A program made the position numbers and the translations under genes. From contig PUNT01000193.1 in NCBI GenBank assembly GCA_003551905.1, forward strand, positions 1-45,157: a stretch of 45,157 nucleotides of DNA, written 5' to 3'. Shown here piece by piece: positions 32,550-40,808 of the stretch; positions within the stretch are counted from its first letter, which is position 1, and every line of letters starts with the position of its first letter. This DNA comes from Halanaerobiales bacterium. Lineage in GTDB: Bacteria; Bacillota; Halanaerobiia; B1SED10-174. The notes under the pieces were generated by a model. That model saw nothing but the letters and a program-made list of their open reading frames with translations. It was not told where the DNA came from and did not search any database.

Positions 32550-33125
32550 ATGAAACTAGTGGTAGGTCTGGGGAATCCAGGCCAGAAGTATGAAAATACA
32601 AGGCACAATATTGGTTTTCGCATGGTTGCACTGCTGGCAAAAGAACATGGAATCAGGCTGGGTGAGAACCGCTGCTGTGCAGTTACCGGCAGGGGTTCAA
32701 TTAATGGAGTTGATATCATTATCGCCAGGCCAATGACTTACATGAACAGGAGCGGATTGAGCTGCCGGTGCCTTGGTTTCCATCACTCTGTGTCACCCGG
32801 GGATTTTATCATGGTTTATGACGATGTAGATCTTCCTCCGGGACAGTTGCGTTTTCGTCTTTCAGGTGGACATGGAGGCCATAAAGGCATGTTATCTGTT
32901 ATCTCTCACTTGAAAACCTGCCATATACCCCGGATAAGATTGGGTATAGGGCGGCCGGTAGCTGGAGAGGTCTCAGATTATGTTTTAGGACCTTTCAGCA
33001 TGGTTGAGGAGAAAGAATTAAAGAGGACTGAAGAAAAATTTCTGACAGGGATTGAAGCTTATCTGGGCAAAGGTGTGCAGGAGGCCATGACAATTATGAA
33101 TAGACGGGAATATAATAATCCATGA
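32550..33125 (+). CDS. pth: Peptidyl-tRNA hydrolase
   Basis: Pth releases peptides from prematurely dropped peptidyl-tRNAs. VVGLGNPGQKYENTRHNIGF contains the catalytic His, MTYMNRSG the conserved Asn, and YDDVDLPPG…SGGHGGHKG the tRNA-binding Asp/Asn loop. From ATG 32550 the protein has 191 residues, usual for the family; the track's GTG at 32538 would add four residues with no better ribosome site. GGTG lies six bases upstream. The intergenic gap from ctc holds a GTAGTGCA/TGCACTGC hairpin without a T-run. In Bacillus fin lies between pth and mfd; there is no room for it here. Confidence 0.95.
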   Translation: MKLVVGLGNPGQKYENTRHNIGFRMVALLAKEHGIRLGENRCCAVTGRGSINGVDIIIARPMTYMNRSGLSCRCLGFHHSVSPGDFIMVYDDVDLPPGQLRFRLSGGHGGHKGMLSVISHLKTCHIPRIRLGIGRPVAGEVSDYVLGPFSMVEEKELKRTEEKFLTGIEAYLGKGVQEAMTIMNRREYNNP

Positions 33126-33154
33126 ACGTGTAAAATATAAGAGGTAAATTAAAC

Positions 33155-33177
33155 CCCCGGCTGCTGAGCTGCCGGGG
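33155..33177 (+). terminator. Weak hairpin after pth
   Basis: CCCCGGC/GCCGGGG stem with a nine-base loop, not followed by a T-run. It may be a partial terminator or an mRNA-stabilising element between pth and mfd. Confidence 0.4.
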
Positions 33178-33217
33178 TTAGGATTATTGTACCGGTTTGG
33201 AGGAGGTCCGGCTCATT

Positions 33218-36200
33218 ATGCAGGATTTTTTGAAGAATGAAAAATCTTTCAAAACGATAAAAGAATTACTGACTGGCAGGAATACAGTTCTGTCTACAGA
33301 CCTGGAGGGCGGGGCTAAATCCTTTGTAATCTGGACGTTGAACCGGACATTGAATAAGCAAATGCTCTTAATTGTACCCGGCCCCCAGGAAGCCCAGGAA
33401 CTTTTTGAAGATTTGTTGCAGTACGATGGGGAGAAAGTGCTGCACTTTCCAGCCCAGGAAGTGCTGCCCCATGAGAAAATTCCTGCTGATATTTCGCTAT
33501 GCCGGGAACGTCAGGAAGTCTTGGAAAAGCTAGCCTTCCAGGAGGATGATTATGTTGTCATAACCTGTGTGCAGGCTTTGCTGCAGGGGGTTGTACCACC
33601 AGATGCTTATAAATCAGGAGCCCTGGAACTGGAAAAGGGCACCCTGTTTTCCCAGGATCACCTGATACGCAGGCTGTTTCAAGCTGGTTATGAACGGGTC
33701 CATCAGGTGGAAAATCAGGGACAGTATGCCCAGAGGGGAGGCATTGTGGACATCTTCCCCCTGACATTTGATCAACCCCTGCGGGTGGAATATTTTGGTG
33801 ATGAGATTGATTCTCTTCGCTGGTTTGATGTGGCAACACAACGTTCGCTGGAAAAAATCAATAGGGTCGTTGTTCCTCCTGCAGGAGAAAATTACTATTC
33901 TGTGGAGCTATTGAATCAGGGAAAAAAGAGAATCAGAGCCGATCTAGATAAAGCACAGCAACAACTTAAAAAGGATGGCAAGGATAAGGAAGCAAAAGAA
34001 TTGTATGAAAGGGTTCAGGATGATCTGCAGATTCTCTCCAAAGGAAATCTAAAGGAGGGCCTGGGTCAGTACCTTCCATATATTTATGGGGAAATGACCA
34101 GCATCCTAGATTATCTCCATGAACCGGTTGTTGTTTTCAACTATCCTGAGTTTATCAACAGCCGAGCCAGGAATTTCTCCCTGGAGATGGGAGAAACGCA
34201 AGTTTCTTTGCTGGAGCAGGGCAGCATACTGCCTGGTTACCAAAGATGTTTTCATGATCTTAATGATATTCTTTTAGATCTTATTTCCTGTCCTGTCCTG
34301 CTTTTGGGTCAATCCCCCCCGGATGAATGGGATCTTTTTGTAAGCAGGGAGGTGGAGGTACCCTGTGGTGCAGTTCCCAGTTTCAATGGTCGCCTGGATG
34401 AATTTGCCAGCCGGGTAAAACAGGAAATTGAAGAAGGGTACCGGGTAGTTGTGAGCATGAATACCAGGGCCAGGTGTGAGAAAATTGCCCAGTATCTCCA
34501 CGAGAAGGGAATAGAGTATACCATTCATACTCAGGGGCAGGGGAAGTTTGCTGCAGGCCTGGTTAATTTAATAATTTCCACCATCAGCGAGGGTTTTTTC
34601 CTGGGAACTGCTGGCCTGGTTCTCCACACCGAAAAAGAGATTTTGGGTAAGCAAAAAATACGCAAGAAGAAAGTTCAGGATTTACAGGAAGGCATGCAAA
34701 TATCATCTCTAAATGAACTGGAACCCGGGGATTATGTAGTTCACGAAAATCATGGTATAGGCAGGTACCTGGGCATAAGGACGGAAGAAGTTCTGGGTGT
34801 TCATCAGGATTACCTGGTTATCAAATATGCCGGTGAAGATCGCCTGTATGTTCCTACCCATCAGGTTCACCTCATTCAGAAATATATTGGGGTGGAAGAA
34901 CAGCCTCCCCGGCTGTATCGCCTGGGGGGAGGAGAATGGAACCGGGTCAAAAAGAAGGTTAAGGAATCAGTACAGGAGATGGCAGTGGGATTGCTAAAAC
35001 TGTATGCTCGCCGACAGGCTGTTGAAGGCTATAGTTTTTCCCCGGACATGGTCTGGCAAAAAGATTTTGAGAGTACTTTTCCCTATGAGGAAACGCCGGA
35101 TCAGGAGAAGGCCATACATGATATAAAAAATGACATGGAGGATAGTAAGCCCATGGACCGGCTCCTGTGCGGAGATGTAGGTTATGGAAAAACCGAGGTT
35201 GCCATCAGGGCTTCTTTCAAGGCAGTTATGGATGGTAAGCAGGTTGCACTCCTGGTTCCCACAACCATTTTAGCTCAACAGCATTACAATACGTTCAAGG
35301 AACGGTTTGAAGATTACCCCATTAACCTGGAAATGCTCTCCAGGTTCCGTAATCCCCGGCAGCAGAAGGAGATAATTAAAAAAGTAAGGCGAGGCGATGT
35401 GGATATTGTAATAGGTACTCACCGTCTATTGTCTCAGGATGTTACCTTTTTTGACCTTGGCCTTCTCATTGTTGATGAAGAACAGCGTTTTGGTGTTGTT
35501 CATAAAGAAAGACTGAAGGAATTAAAGAGCAATGTAGATGTTCTTACCCTGACAGCCACACCTATTCCCCGAACTCTGCACATGGCCATGGTGGGTGTTC
35601 GGAATATGAGTTTGATTGAAACTCCTCCTCAGGACAGATATCCTATCAGGACCTATGTCCGGGAATATAACAGGGATTTAATCAGGGATGCCATAAGAAG
35701 AGAGATGGCTCGAGATGGTCAGGTTTACTTTGTTCACAATAGGGTTGAAGACATCCGGGAAAGGGCCCGGGAAATACAGGAACTGGTCCCTGAAGCTCGT
35801 ATAGTCATTGCCCATGGTCAGATGCCAGAAGCTCAGCTAGAAAAACTGATGCTGAATTTCTTTCAAGGAGAGTATGATGTGCTGGTCTGTACCACCATAA
35901 TTGAGACCGGCATGGATATTACCAATGTCAATACTATAATAGTAAATAATGCAGATCACATGGGGCTGGCCCAGCTGTACCAGCTCCGGGGTAGGGTAGG
36001 ACGCTCCAACCGGGTTGCCTATGCCTATCTTCTCTACAAACAGGACAAAGCCCTTTCGGAAACATCAGAAAAGCGTCTGCAGGCCATAAAAGAATTTACA
36101 AGCCTGGGTTCTGGCTTTAAGCTGGCCATGCGGGACCTGGAGATAAGGGGGGCAGGAAATTTACTTGGCCCGGAACAGCATGGTCATATTGCAGCGGTTG

Positions 36201-36709
36201 GATTTTCCCTCTACTGCAAGCTTCTGGAGGAAACAGTTAACGAGCTTACCGGCCAGGAAAAAGAAACTCGCACCGAAGATATTGTTGTGGATACTGACTG
36301 GGACGCTTATATCCCAGAAAACTATATACCTGATACCAGGCAAAAAATAGAAATATATAAGAAAATTTCCCGGATCAAATCTGAGGAAGATCGGCAGGAT
36401 CTTTACGAAGAGATACTGGACCGTTTTGGTGATCCTCCCCGGCCGGTTCTCAACCTATTGCAGATTGCCAGGCTCAGGGTTCTAGCCCAGGAAAAAGGTC
36501 TCAAGGAACTGAAACTTAAAGGGCAAAAAGGCGAAATTCTCCTTACTCCTACCCCTTCCCTGGGGGATAAGGTTGTTGCCCTGGGAGAGAAGTACAACCG
36601 CAGGCTTCGAGTGAGAGGGAGTCGGAACCCCAAGCTATTTATCAACCTGAATGGCTTGCAGGAAAAAGAAGCCCGGGATATTCTGGAAGATGTTTTAGTA
36701 AATCTGTAG
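33218..36709 (+). CDS. mfd: Transcription-repair coupling factor
   Basis: Mfd displaces stalled RNA polymerase and recruits UvrA. From ATG 33218 it has 1163 residues; the track's TTG 33197 overlaps the Shine-Dalgarno GGAGGAGG itself, so I prefer the ATG although its spacing is 11. The UvrB-like module (1-350, QNQGQYAQRGGIVDIFPL) comes first, then the RNA-polymerase-interacting domain (about 480-550, LEPGDYVVHENHGIGRYLG). The RecG-like translocase has Walker A GDVGYGKTEVA near residue 652, DEEQRFG, TATPIPRTLHMA and QLRGRVGRSNR. The C-terminal TRCF domain is intact. Terminated by a strong hairpin. Confidence 0.97.
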   Translation: MQDFLKNEKSFKTIKELLTGRNTVLSTDLEGGAKSFVIWTLNRTLNKQMLLIVPGPQEAQELFEDLLQYDGEKVLHFPAQEVLPHEKIPADISLCRERQEVLEKLAFQEDDYVVITCVQALLQGVVPPDAYKSGALELEKGTLFSQDHLIRRLFQAGYERVHQVENQGQYAQRGGIVDIFPLTFDQPLRVEYFGDEIDSLRWFDVATQRSLEKINRVVVPPAGENYYSVELLNQGKKRIRADLDKAQQQLKKDGKDKEAKELYERVQDDLQILSKGNLKEGLGQYLPYIYGEMTSILDYLHEPVVVFNYPEFINSRARNFSLEMGETQVSLLEQGSILPGYQRCFHDLNDILLDLISCPVLLLGQSPPDEWDLFVSREVEVPCGAVPSFNGRLDEFASRVKQEIEEGYRVVVSMNTRARCEKIAQYLHEKGIEYTIHTQGQGKFAAGLVNLIISTISEGFFLGTAGLVLHTEKEILGKQKIRKKKVQDLQEGMQISSLNELEPGDYVVHENHGIGRYLGIRTEEVLGVHQDYLVIKYAGEDRLYVPTHQVHLIQKYIGVEEQPPRLYRLGGGEWNRVKKKVKESVQEMAVGLLKLYARRQAVEGYSFSPDMVWQKDFESTFPYEETPDQEKAIHDIKNDMEDSKPMDRLLCGDVGYGKTEVAIRASFKAVMDGKQVALLVPTTILAQQHYNTFKERFEDYPINLEMLSRFRNPRQQKEIIKKVRRGDVDIVIGTHRLLSQDVTFFDLGLLIVDEEQRFGVVHKERLKELKSNVDVLTLTATPIPRTLHMAMVGVRNMSLIETPPQDRYPIRTYVREYNRDLIRDAIRREMARDGQVYFVHNRVEDIRERAREIQELVPEARIVIAHGQMPEAQLEKLMLNFFQGEYDVLVCTTIIETGMDITNVNTIIVNNADHMGLAQLYQLRGRVGRSNRVAYAYLLYKQDKALSETSEKRLQAIKEFTSLGSGFKLAMRDLEIRGAGNLLGPEQHGHIAAVGFSLYCKLLEETVNELTGQEKETRTEDIVVDTDWDAYIPENYIPDTRQKIEIYKKISRIKSEEDRQDLYEEILDRFGDPPRPVLNLLQIARLRVLAQEKGLKELKLKGQKGEILLTPTPSLGDKVVALGEKYNRRLRVRGSRNPKLFINLNGLQEKEARDILEDVLVNL

Positions 36710-36729
36710 CTGACATTTTATTATAATGG

Positions 36730-36762
36730 TGGCTCCTGATAGTTGGCAGGAGCCATTTTTTT
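36730..36762 (+). terminator. Intrinsic terminator of mfd
   Basis: A nine-bp stem TGGCTCCTG/CAGGAGCCA with an eight-base loop, followed by seven T. It isolates spoVT transcriptionally from mfd. Confidence 0.9.
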
Positions 36763-36813
36763 ATCTGCTAGGTTACTAGAAGTTCTGCATGAAATTTTTA
36801 AAATTGGGTAATA

Positions 36814-36827
36814 TACCTTTAAAGGTA
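36814..36827. repeat. Perfect 14-base palindrome upstream of spoVT
   Basis: TACCTTTAAAGGTA equals its own reverse complement. Its core CTTTAAAGG recurs at the spoVT Shine-Dalgarno (ATCTTTAAAGGAGG, 36895-36908). It could be an operator, for example for SpoVT autoregulation, but nothing shows binding. Confidence 0.5.
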
Positions 36828-36850
36828 GGACCATTCTCCCAGAAAACAGG

Positions 36851-36880
36851 GTATAAAGAATGGTGAGAGACCATATACTA
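36851..36880 (+). promoter_or_regulatory. Possible sporulation promoter of spoVT
   Basis: GTATA and CATATACTA are 16 bases apart. The -35 fits the forespore sigma-G GHATR form, while the -10 fits the mother-cell form CATAnnnTA better. No good sigma-A pair is visible between the mfd terminator and spoVT. The assignment is tentative. A perfect 14-base palindrome TACCTTTAAAGGTA lies just upstream at 36814-36827. Confidence 0.35.
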
Positions 36881-36900
36881 ACTCTGAAGGGAATATCTTT

Positions 36901-36963
36901 AAAGGAGGTGAATTCTGGTTACAATCTATCGCTAGCTCAGTAGATTTGTTAACCAGAACGTTA
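36901..36963 (+). promoter_or_regulatory. Structured spoVT ribosome-binding region (hairpin between SD and ATG)
   Basis: AAAGGAGGTGA (36901-36911) is a near-perfect anti-16S match, yet it lies over 50 bases before the spoVT ATG at 36964. Between them bases 36913-36958 form a hairpin of 9 + 3 + 4 base pairs with two single-T bulges and a 12-base loop (outer arms TTCTGGTTA and TAACCAGAA). With the hairpin folded, the distance from AGGAGG to ATG becomes nine bases. No other Shine-Dalgarno precedes the ATG. Confidence 0.7.
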
Positions 36964-37521
36964 ATGAAGGCTACGGGCATTGTCAGGCGCATCGACGATC
37001 TAGGTCGAGTAGTTATACCCAAAGAAATAAGGAGAACCATGCGTATTAGAGAAGGAGAACCTCTGGAAATATTCGTAGATCGAGAAGGAGAAGTCATTTT
37101 AAAGAAGTACTCTCCAATAGGAGAACTGGGTGAATTTGCCCAGGAATATGTAGATGTGCTAGCTGAATCTACAGGTCACATTGCCTGTGTCCTGGATCGG
37201 GATGTGGCCATTGCCGTGGCTGGTGCCCCTAAAAAAGAATATCTGGAAAAACCCATCAGTCCAGTGGCAGAAAGGGTGATGAAGGAAAGGAAAGCAGTAG
37301 TAATTAATGATCCCAAAACTCATCCTTTTTGTGAGGGGTGTGGTGATGATGACCGGGACTGCAAGTTTTCCTCCGCTGTTCTTGCTCCCATAATTGCTGA
37401 AGGAGATCCTCTGGGAGTTGTTATCCTGACATCTACCAAACCAGGTGTTAATATGGGGGACCTTGAAACGAAGTTGGTCACCACAGCTGCAGGATTTCTA
37501 GCCCGTCAAATGGAGCAGTAG
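36964..37521 (+). CDS. spoVT: Stage V sporulation regulator SpoVT
   Basis: SpoVT is an AbrB-type regulator of late forespore (sigma-G) genes. From ATG 36964 the protein has 185 residues. MKATGIVRRIDDLGRVVIPKEIRRT begins the swapped-hairpin DNA-binding domain (about 1-50) and is nearly the family consensus. A GAF-like domain follows (about 57-180), with HIACVLDRDVAIAVAGAPKKEYL and a Cys cluster CEGCGDDDRDC that is unusual enough to note as a possible metal or redox site. The track's TTG 36946 lies within the right arm of the leader hairpin and is unlikely. A strong terminator follows. Confidence 0.95.
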   Translation: MKATGIVRRIDDLGRVVIPKEIRRTMRIREGEPLEIFVDREGEVILKKYSPIGELGEFAQEYVDVLAESTGHIACVLDRDVAIAVAGAPKKEYLEKPISPVAERVMKERKAVVINDPKTHPFCEGCGDDDRDCKFSSAVLAPIIAEGDPLGVVILTSTKPGVNMGDLETKLVTTAAGFLARQMEQ

Positions 37522-37556
37522 AAGGCCCGTGAAAAAACGGCCTCGGGCTTTTTTTT
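37522..37556 (+). terminator. Intrinsic terminator of spoVT
   Basis: AAGGCCCG/CGGGCTTT stem around a 14-base loop that itself can pair GGCC, with eight T at the end; it starts at the stop codon. Confidence 0.85.
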
Positions 37557-37616
37557 GTTAGTTATAATAGCATAGTATAAAAAATATAAATAGGGGTAGA
37601 GGGGGGGCGAGGAAAT

Positions 37617-39170
37617 GTGAAGGGGTCATTTCTTAGAGGCACCCTGATGCTGGCTTTAGCTGGGTTTATTTCCCGAGGTGTTGGAGCCATTTATCGTATC
37701 CTTCTACCCCGTTTTATAGGAGCAGAAGGAGTAGGCCTTTTTCATATGGCCTACTATGTTTATGCGCTGGCCTTATTTCTGATGATGCCCGGCATTCCCC
37801 TGGCCATGTCCCGGCTCATTGCCCGGGCCGAGAGCAGGGGACTTTCAGGTGATCTGAAAAAAATACTGCAGGCAGCTTTTTTGATCCTCTTGATTATGGG
37901 TGTTATCCTGGCTTTTGCTGTTTATCTGGGAGCAGATAAAATAGCCCGGGTGTTTTTTAATGATCCCCGGGTGGCGTTTCCTCTCATGGCAGTGGCGCCG
38001 GCCCTCTTTTTTGTATCCCTTATAGCATTTTTCCGGGGCTACTTCCAGGGTATGAACACCATGATTCCAACTGCCCTGTCTCAGGTGGTTGAGCAGGTTG
38101 CCCGAATTGTGGTCATGCTTCTACTCCTTTACTATATACTGGAAGGACCGGTGCAGGGCTTGGCAGCTGGTGCAGCTTTGGCTACAGTATGTGGGGAGTT
38201 TGCCGGTCTAATCTGTATCATGGCCTATTTTCTCCGGAACTGGCCTCATAAATGGTGGAGATCCAGAGAGGCAGCCATCAGTTTGACTGCTGCCTGTAGA
38301 GAAATATTTAGCCATGCCCTGCCTCTGGGACTGGGGGCTCTGGCAATTCCCCTAATTGGTCTTCTCAACTCAGCCATCATTCCCAGACGACTCCAGACCC
38401 TGGGTTATACTTCTGCTGAAGCTACTGCACTCTTTGGCCAGTTCTCCGGCATGGCCATGGTACTGTTCTTTTTCCCATTAATCCTCACAACAGCATTAGC
38501 TATTAGCCTGGTGCCGGAGGTATCCCAGGCTCTGGCCCGGGGAGATATTAGTCGTATACAGAGGAGAACCAATCGGGCCATTACCCTGACAATGCAAACT
38601 ACAATTCCAGCTGCTGTAGGCTATATTGTCCTGGGGAGGGACATATGTGAGTTACTGTTTGGGTATCCCCTGGCAGGAGAAATCCTGGCTTATCTGGCTC
38701 CTTCCCTAATGTTTATTGGGTTACAGCTGGCTCTTTCTGGTGTTCTGCAAGGGATGGGTTATGTGAGCATTCCGGTGCAGAATTTGGTAATAGGGGCGGT
38801 GGTCAACGGCATATTGACCTATATTCTTACCGCTCAGGTGGGCATAATAGGAGCAGGACTTGCTACTGCTACAGGTTTCACCCTGGCTGGCATATTGAAT
38901 GTTATCTCTACAGGTAGAATTATAGGATTATCAGTGGATGCGAGAAAACAGCTTATCCTGCCCCTGACCGGCAGCTTTTCCATGGGGTTTTTGGTTATGG
39001 GAACTAATCTTCTCCTGCAGCCCCTGGGAATGATCCTGTGTACACTTGTACCCATTGCTGCAGGAGGATTCTATTATTTTTTCTTCATGCTGTTCTTTAG
39101 AGGATTTGAGCCTGCAGATATAGAATTAATTCCTTTGATTGGCAGTAAGCTGGTAAGCTGGATTCAATAG
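37617..39170 (+). CDS. MOP-superfamily polysaccharide flippase (SpoVB/YabM-like), first copy
   Basis: The 517-residue protein has about fourteen hydrophobic helices and starts GSFLRGTLMLALAGFISRGVGAIYRILLPRFIGAEGVGLF, the signature opening of SpoVB/YabM proteins. These move lipid-linked sugars across the cytoplasmic membrane; SpoVB acts in cortex synthesis. Its position after spoVT and before mazG corresponds to yabM in Bacillus. The GTG start follows a GAGGGGGGG stretch. A paralogue starts 12 bases downstream. Confidence 0.88.
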   Translation: MKGSFLRGTLMLALAGFISRGVGAIYRILLPRFIGAEGVGLFHMAYYVYALALFLMMPGIPLAMSRLIARAESRGLSGDLKKILQAAFLILLIMGVILAFAVYLGADKIARVFFNDPRVAFPLMAVAPALFFVSLIAFFRGYFQGMNTMIPTALSQVVEQVARIVVMLLLLYYILEGPVQGLAAGAALATVCGEFAGLICIMAYFLRNWPHKWWRSREAAISLTAACREIFSHALPLGLGALAIPLIGLLNSAIIPRRLQTLGYTSAEATALFGQFSGMAMVLFFFPLILTTALAISLVPEVSQALARGDISRIQRRTNRAITLTMQTTIPAAVGYIVLGRDICELLFGYPLAGEILAYLAPSLMFIGLQLALSGVLQGMGYVSIPVQNLVIGAVVNGILTYILTAQVGIIGAGLATATGFTLAGILNVISTGRIIGLSVDARKQLILPLTGSFSMGFLVMGTNLLLQPLGMILCTLVPIAAGGFYYFFFMLFFRGFEPADIELIPLIGSKLVSWIQ

Positions 39171-39181
39171 GAGGCAATTGA

Positions 39182-40804
39182 ATGGGCAATGGTGATAAAG
39201 CCGGTAAATTTTTACGAGGAGCAGCAATTCTTTCCATTGCCGGTCTTTTAAGCAAATTCATCGGTTCCATTTACAGGGTAATTCTGACCCGCCTCATGGG
39301 GGCTGAAGGGATAGGTCTTTTCGAACTGGCCTATCCGGTTTATGTTACACTCCTCACAGTTTCTCGATCCGGCATCCCGGTGGCCTTAGCCCAGCTTGTT
39401 GCCCGCAGTCAGGCCACGGACAAAGAGGATGAACATCTTAGAATATTCAGGACAGCCCGGTTTTTGAGTGTGTTGATAGGTCTCTTCTTCACCCTGGCCA
39501 TGATTTTTGGTAGTAAAGGCTTGATCAGGATTTTAGGTTGGGATCCTAGAGCCCTCCCTTCTCTTTTAGCCATTGCGCCGGCCATTTTCTTCGTATCCAT
39601 AATGGCTGCATATAGAGGTTATTTTCAAGGTTTTCAGAGGATGGGACCCACTGGTGTATCCCAGGTTGTAGAACAGGCGGTGAGAATGGTCACTATGCTG
39701 ATTCTGGTAATTCTGCTCCTGCCCATGGGTGTTGAGTATGCTGCCGGTGGGGCCACTTTTGGTGCAGTAACTGGGGCTGTGGCAGGGCTTGGGGTTATGC
39801 TTTATTTCTTTAGAAAAAGTGGACATGCTCCCCATGGGCTGGGTATACCCCGACAGCAAGAAGTCAGGGATAGGGGCCCTAAGATTGCCAGAGTCGCCCT
39901 GCCTGTTACTTTCGGTGCCCTGGTATTTCCCTTAATGCGCCTGGTTGATGCTGTAATAATTCCGTCTCGTTTGCAGGTGGCAGGGTGGTCCATAACAGAA
40001 GCTACACCTCTCTATGGTACCCTGGCCTCAGCCCTGGTACTGGTTAATTTCCCCACCATACTGACTGTGGCCCTGGCTGCCAGTCTGGTGCCGGCGATTG
40101 CCCATGTTCATGAAAGGGGTAACAGGGAGGAACTCAGTGGCCGGATCAATACTGCCCTGAGGGTTTCAGTCATAGTTGGCCTTCCTGCAGCAGTGGGACT
40201 CTTTGTGATGGCAGAACCTCTTTCCAAAATTATATTCGATCTGCCTGAGGCAGCCGTTCCACTGGTTATTGTCAGCTGGGGAGTTCTTTTCATGGGGGTG
40301 CAGCAGACGACTTCCGGTATATTACAGGGAGCTGGTCTGGTCCGTTGGCCAGCAGTAAATCTCTTCTGGGGAGCGGCCCTCAATGGGGTGATCAACTTTT
40401 TTCTTACTGCCCAGCCCTACTGGGGAATCAGAGGTGCTGCACTGGGAACAACAATGGGATTTGCCCTGGCAGCCATACTCAATCTTTTTGTGCTGGTCAG
40501 AAAGCTGAAACCAACCCTTTCTTTCAACATTATTTTTCCTGCAATGGGCGCGGCACTGGGCATGGGATTACTCATAAATCCCATATTACATTTATGGCAG
40601 CAAGTATTGCAGGTGCCCCCGGATGTGGTGGAGGGGTTTATGTATGTTCTGGCAGTTCTTCTCACTGTAGTATGTGGGGCTCTTATATTTTTCCTCTTGC
40701 TGCTGTTTGCAGGAGGAGTTACTGAGGACGAAATCAGGGCTATTCCCAGGCATGGAGACAGGTGGGCAGAAGTTTACAACAGGCTGAGAAAGGGCAGGAG
40801 GTGA
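39182..40804 (+). CDS. MOP-superfamily polysaccharide flippase, second copy
   Basis: This 540-residue protein repeats the architecture of the gene before it (GKFLRGAAILSIAGLLSKFIGSIYRVILTRLMGAEGIGLF; APAIFFVSIMAAYRGYFQGFQRM). It therefore arose by tandem duplication with clear divergence. Around fourteen membrane helices are visible. It may flip a different lipid-linked substrate, such as a cortex precursor versus another surface glycan, or be used at a different stage. The Shine-Dalgarno TAGGAGG overlaps the stop of the first copy, and mazG starts four bases after this stop. Confidence 0.88.
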   Translation: MGNGDKAGKFLRGAAILSIAGLLSKFIGSIYRVILTRLMGAEGIGLFELAYPVYVTLLTVSRSGIPVALAQLVARSQATDKEDEHLRIFRTARFLSVLIGLFFTLAMIFGSKGLIRILGWDPRALPSLLAIAPAIFFVSIMAAYRGYFQGFQRMGPTGVSQVVEQAVRMVTMLILVILLLPMGVEYAAGGATFGAVTGAVAGLGVMLYFFRKSGHAPHGLGIPRQQEVRDRGPKIARVALPVTFGALVFPLMRLVDAVIIPSRLQVAGWSITEATPLYGTLASALVLVNFPTILTVALAASLVPAIAHVHERGNREELSGRINTALRVSVIVGLPAAVGLFVMAEPLSKIIFDLPEAAVPLVIVSWGVLFMGVQQTTSGILQGAGLVRWPAVNLFWGAALNGVINFFLTAQPYWGIRGAALGTTMGFALAAILNLFVLVRKLKPTLSFNIIFPAMGAALGMGLLINPILHLWQQVLQVPPDVVEGFMYVLAVLLTVVCGALIFFLLLLFAGGVTEDEIRAIPRHGDRWAEVYNRLRKGRR

Positions 40805-40808
40805 TACA

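Noticed and set aside
36789-36866. 25-codon ORF in the spoVT leader (MKFLKLGN…)
   Set aside because: No Shine-Dalgarno, overlaps the putative promoter and ends inside it; likely chance.
37571-37579. CATAGTATA before the first flippase gene as a sigma-K -10
   Set aside because: No ACA element lies 15-17 bases upstream; that position is the T-run of the spoVT terminator.
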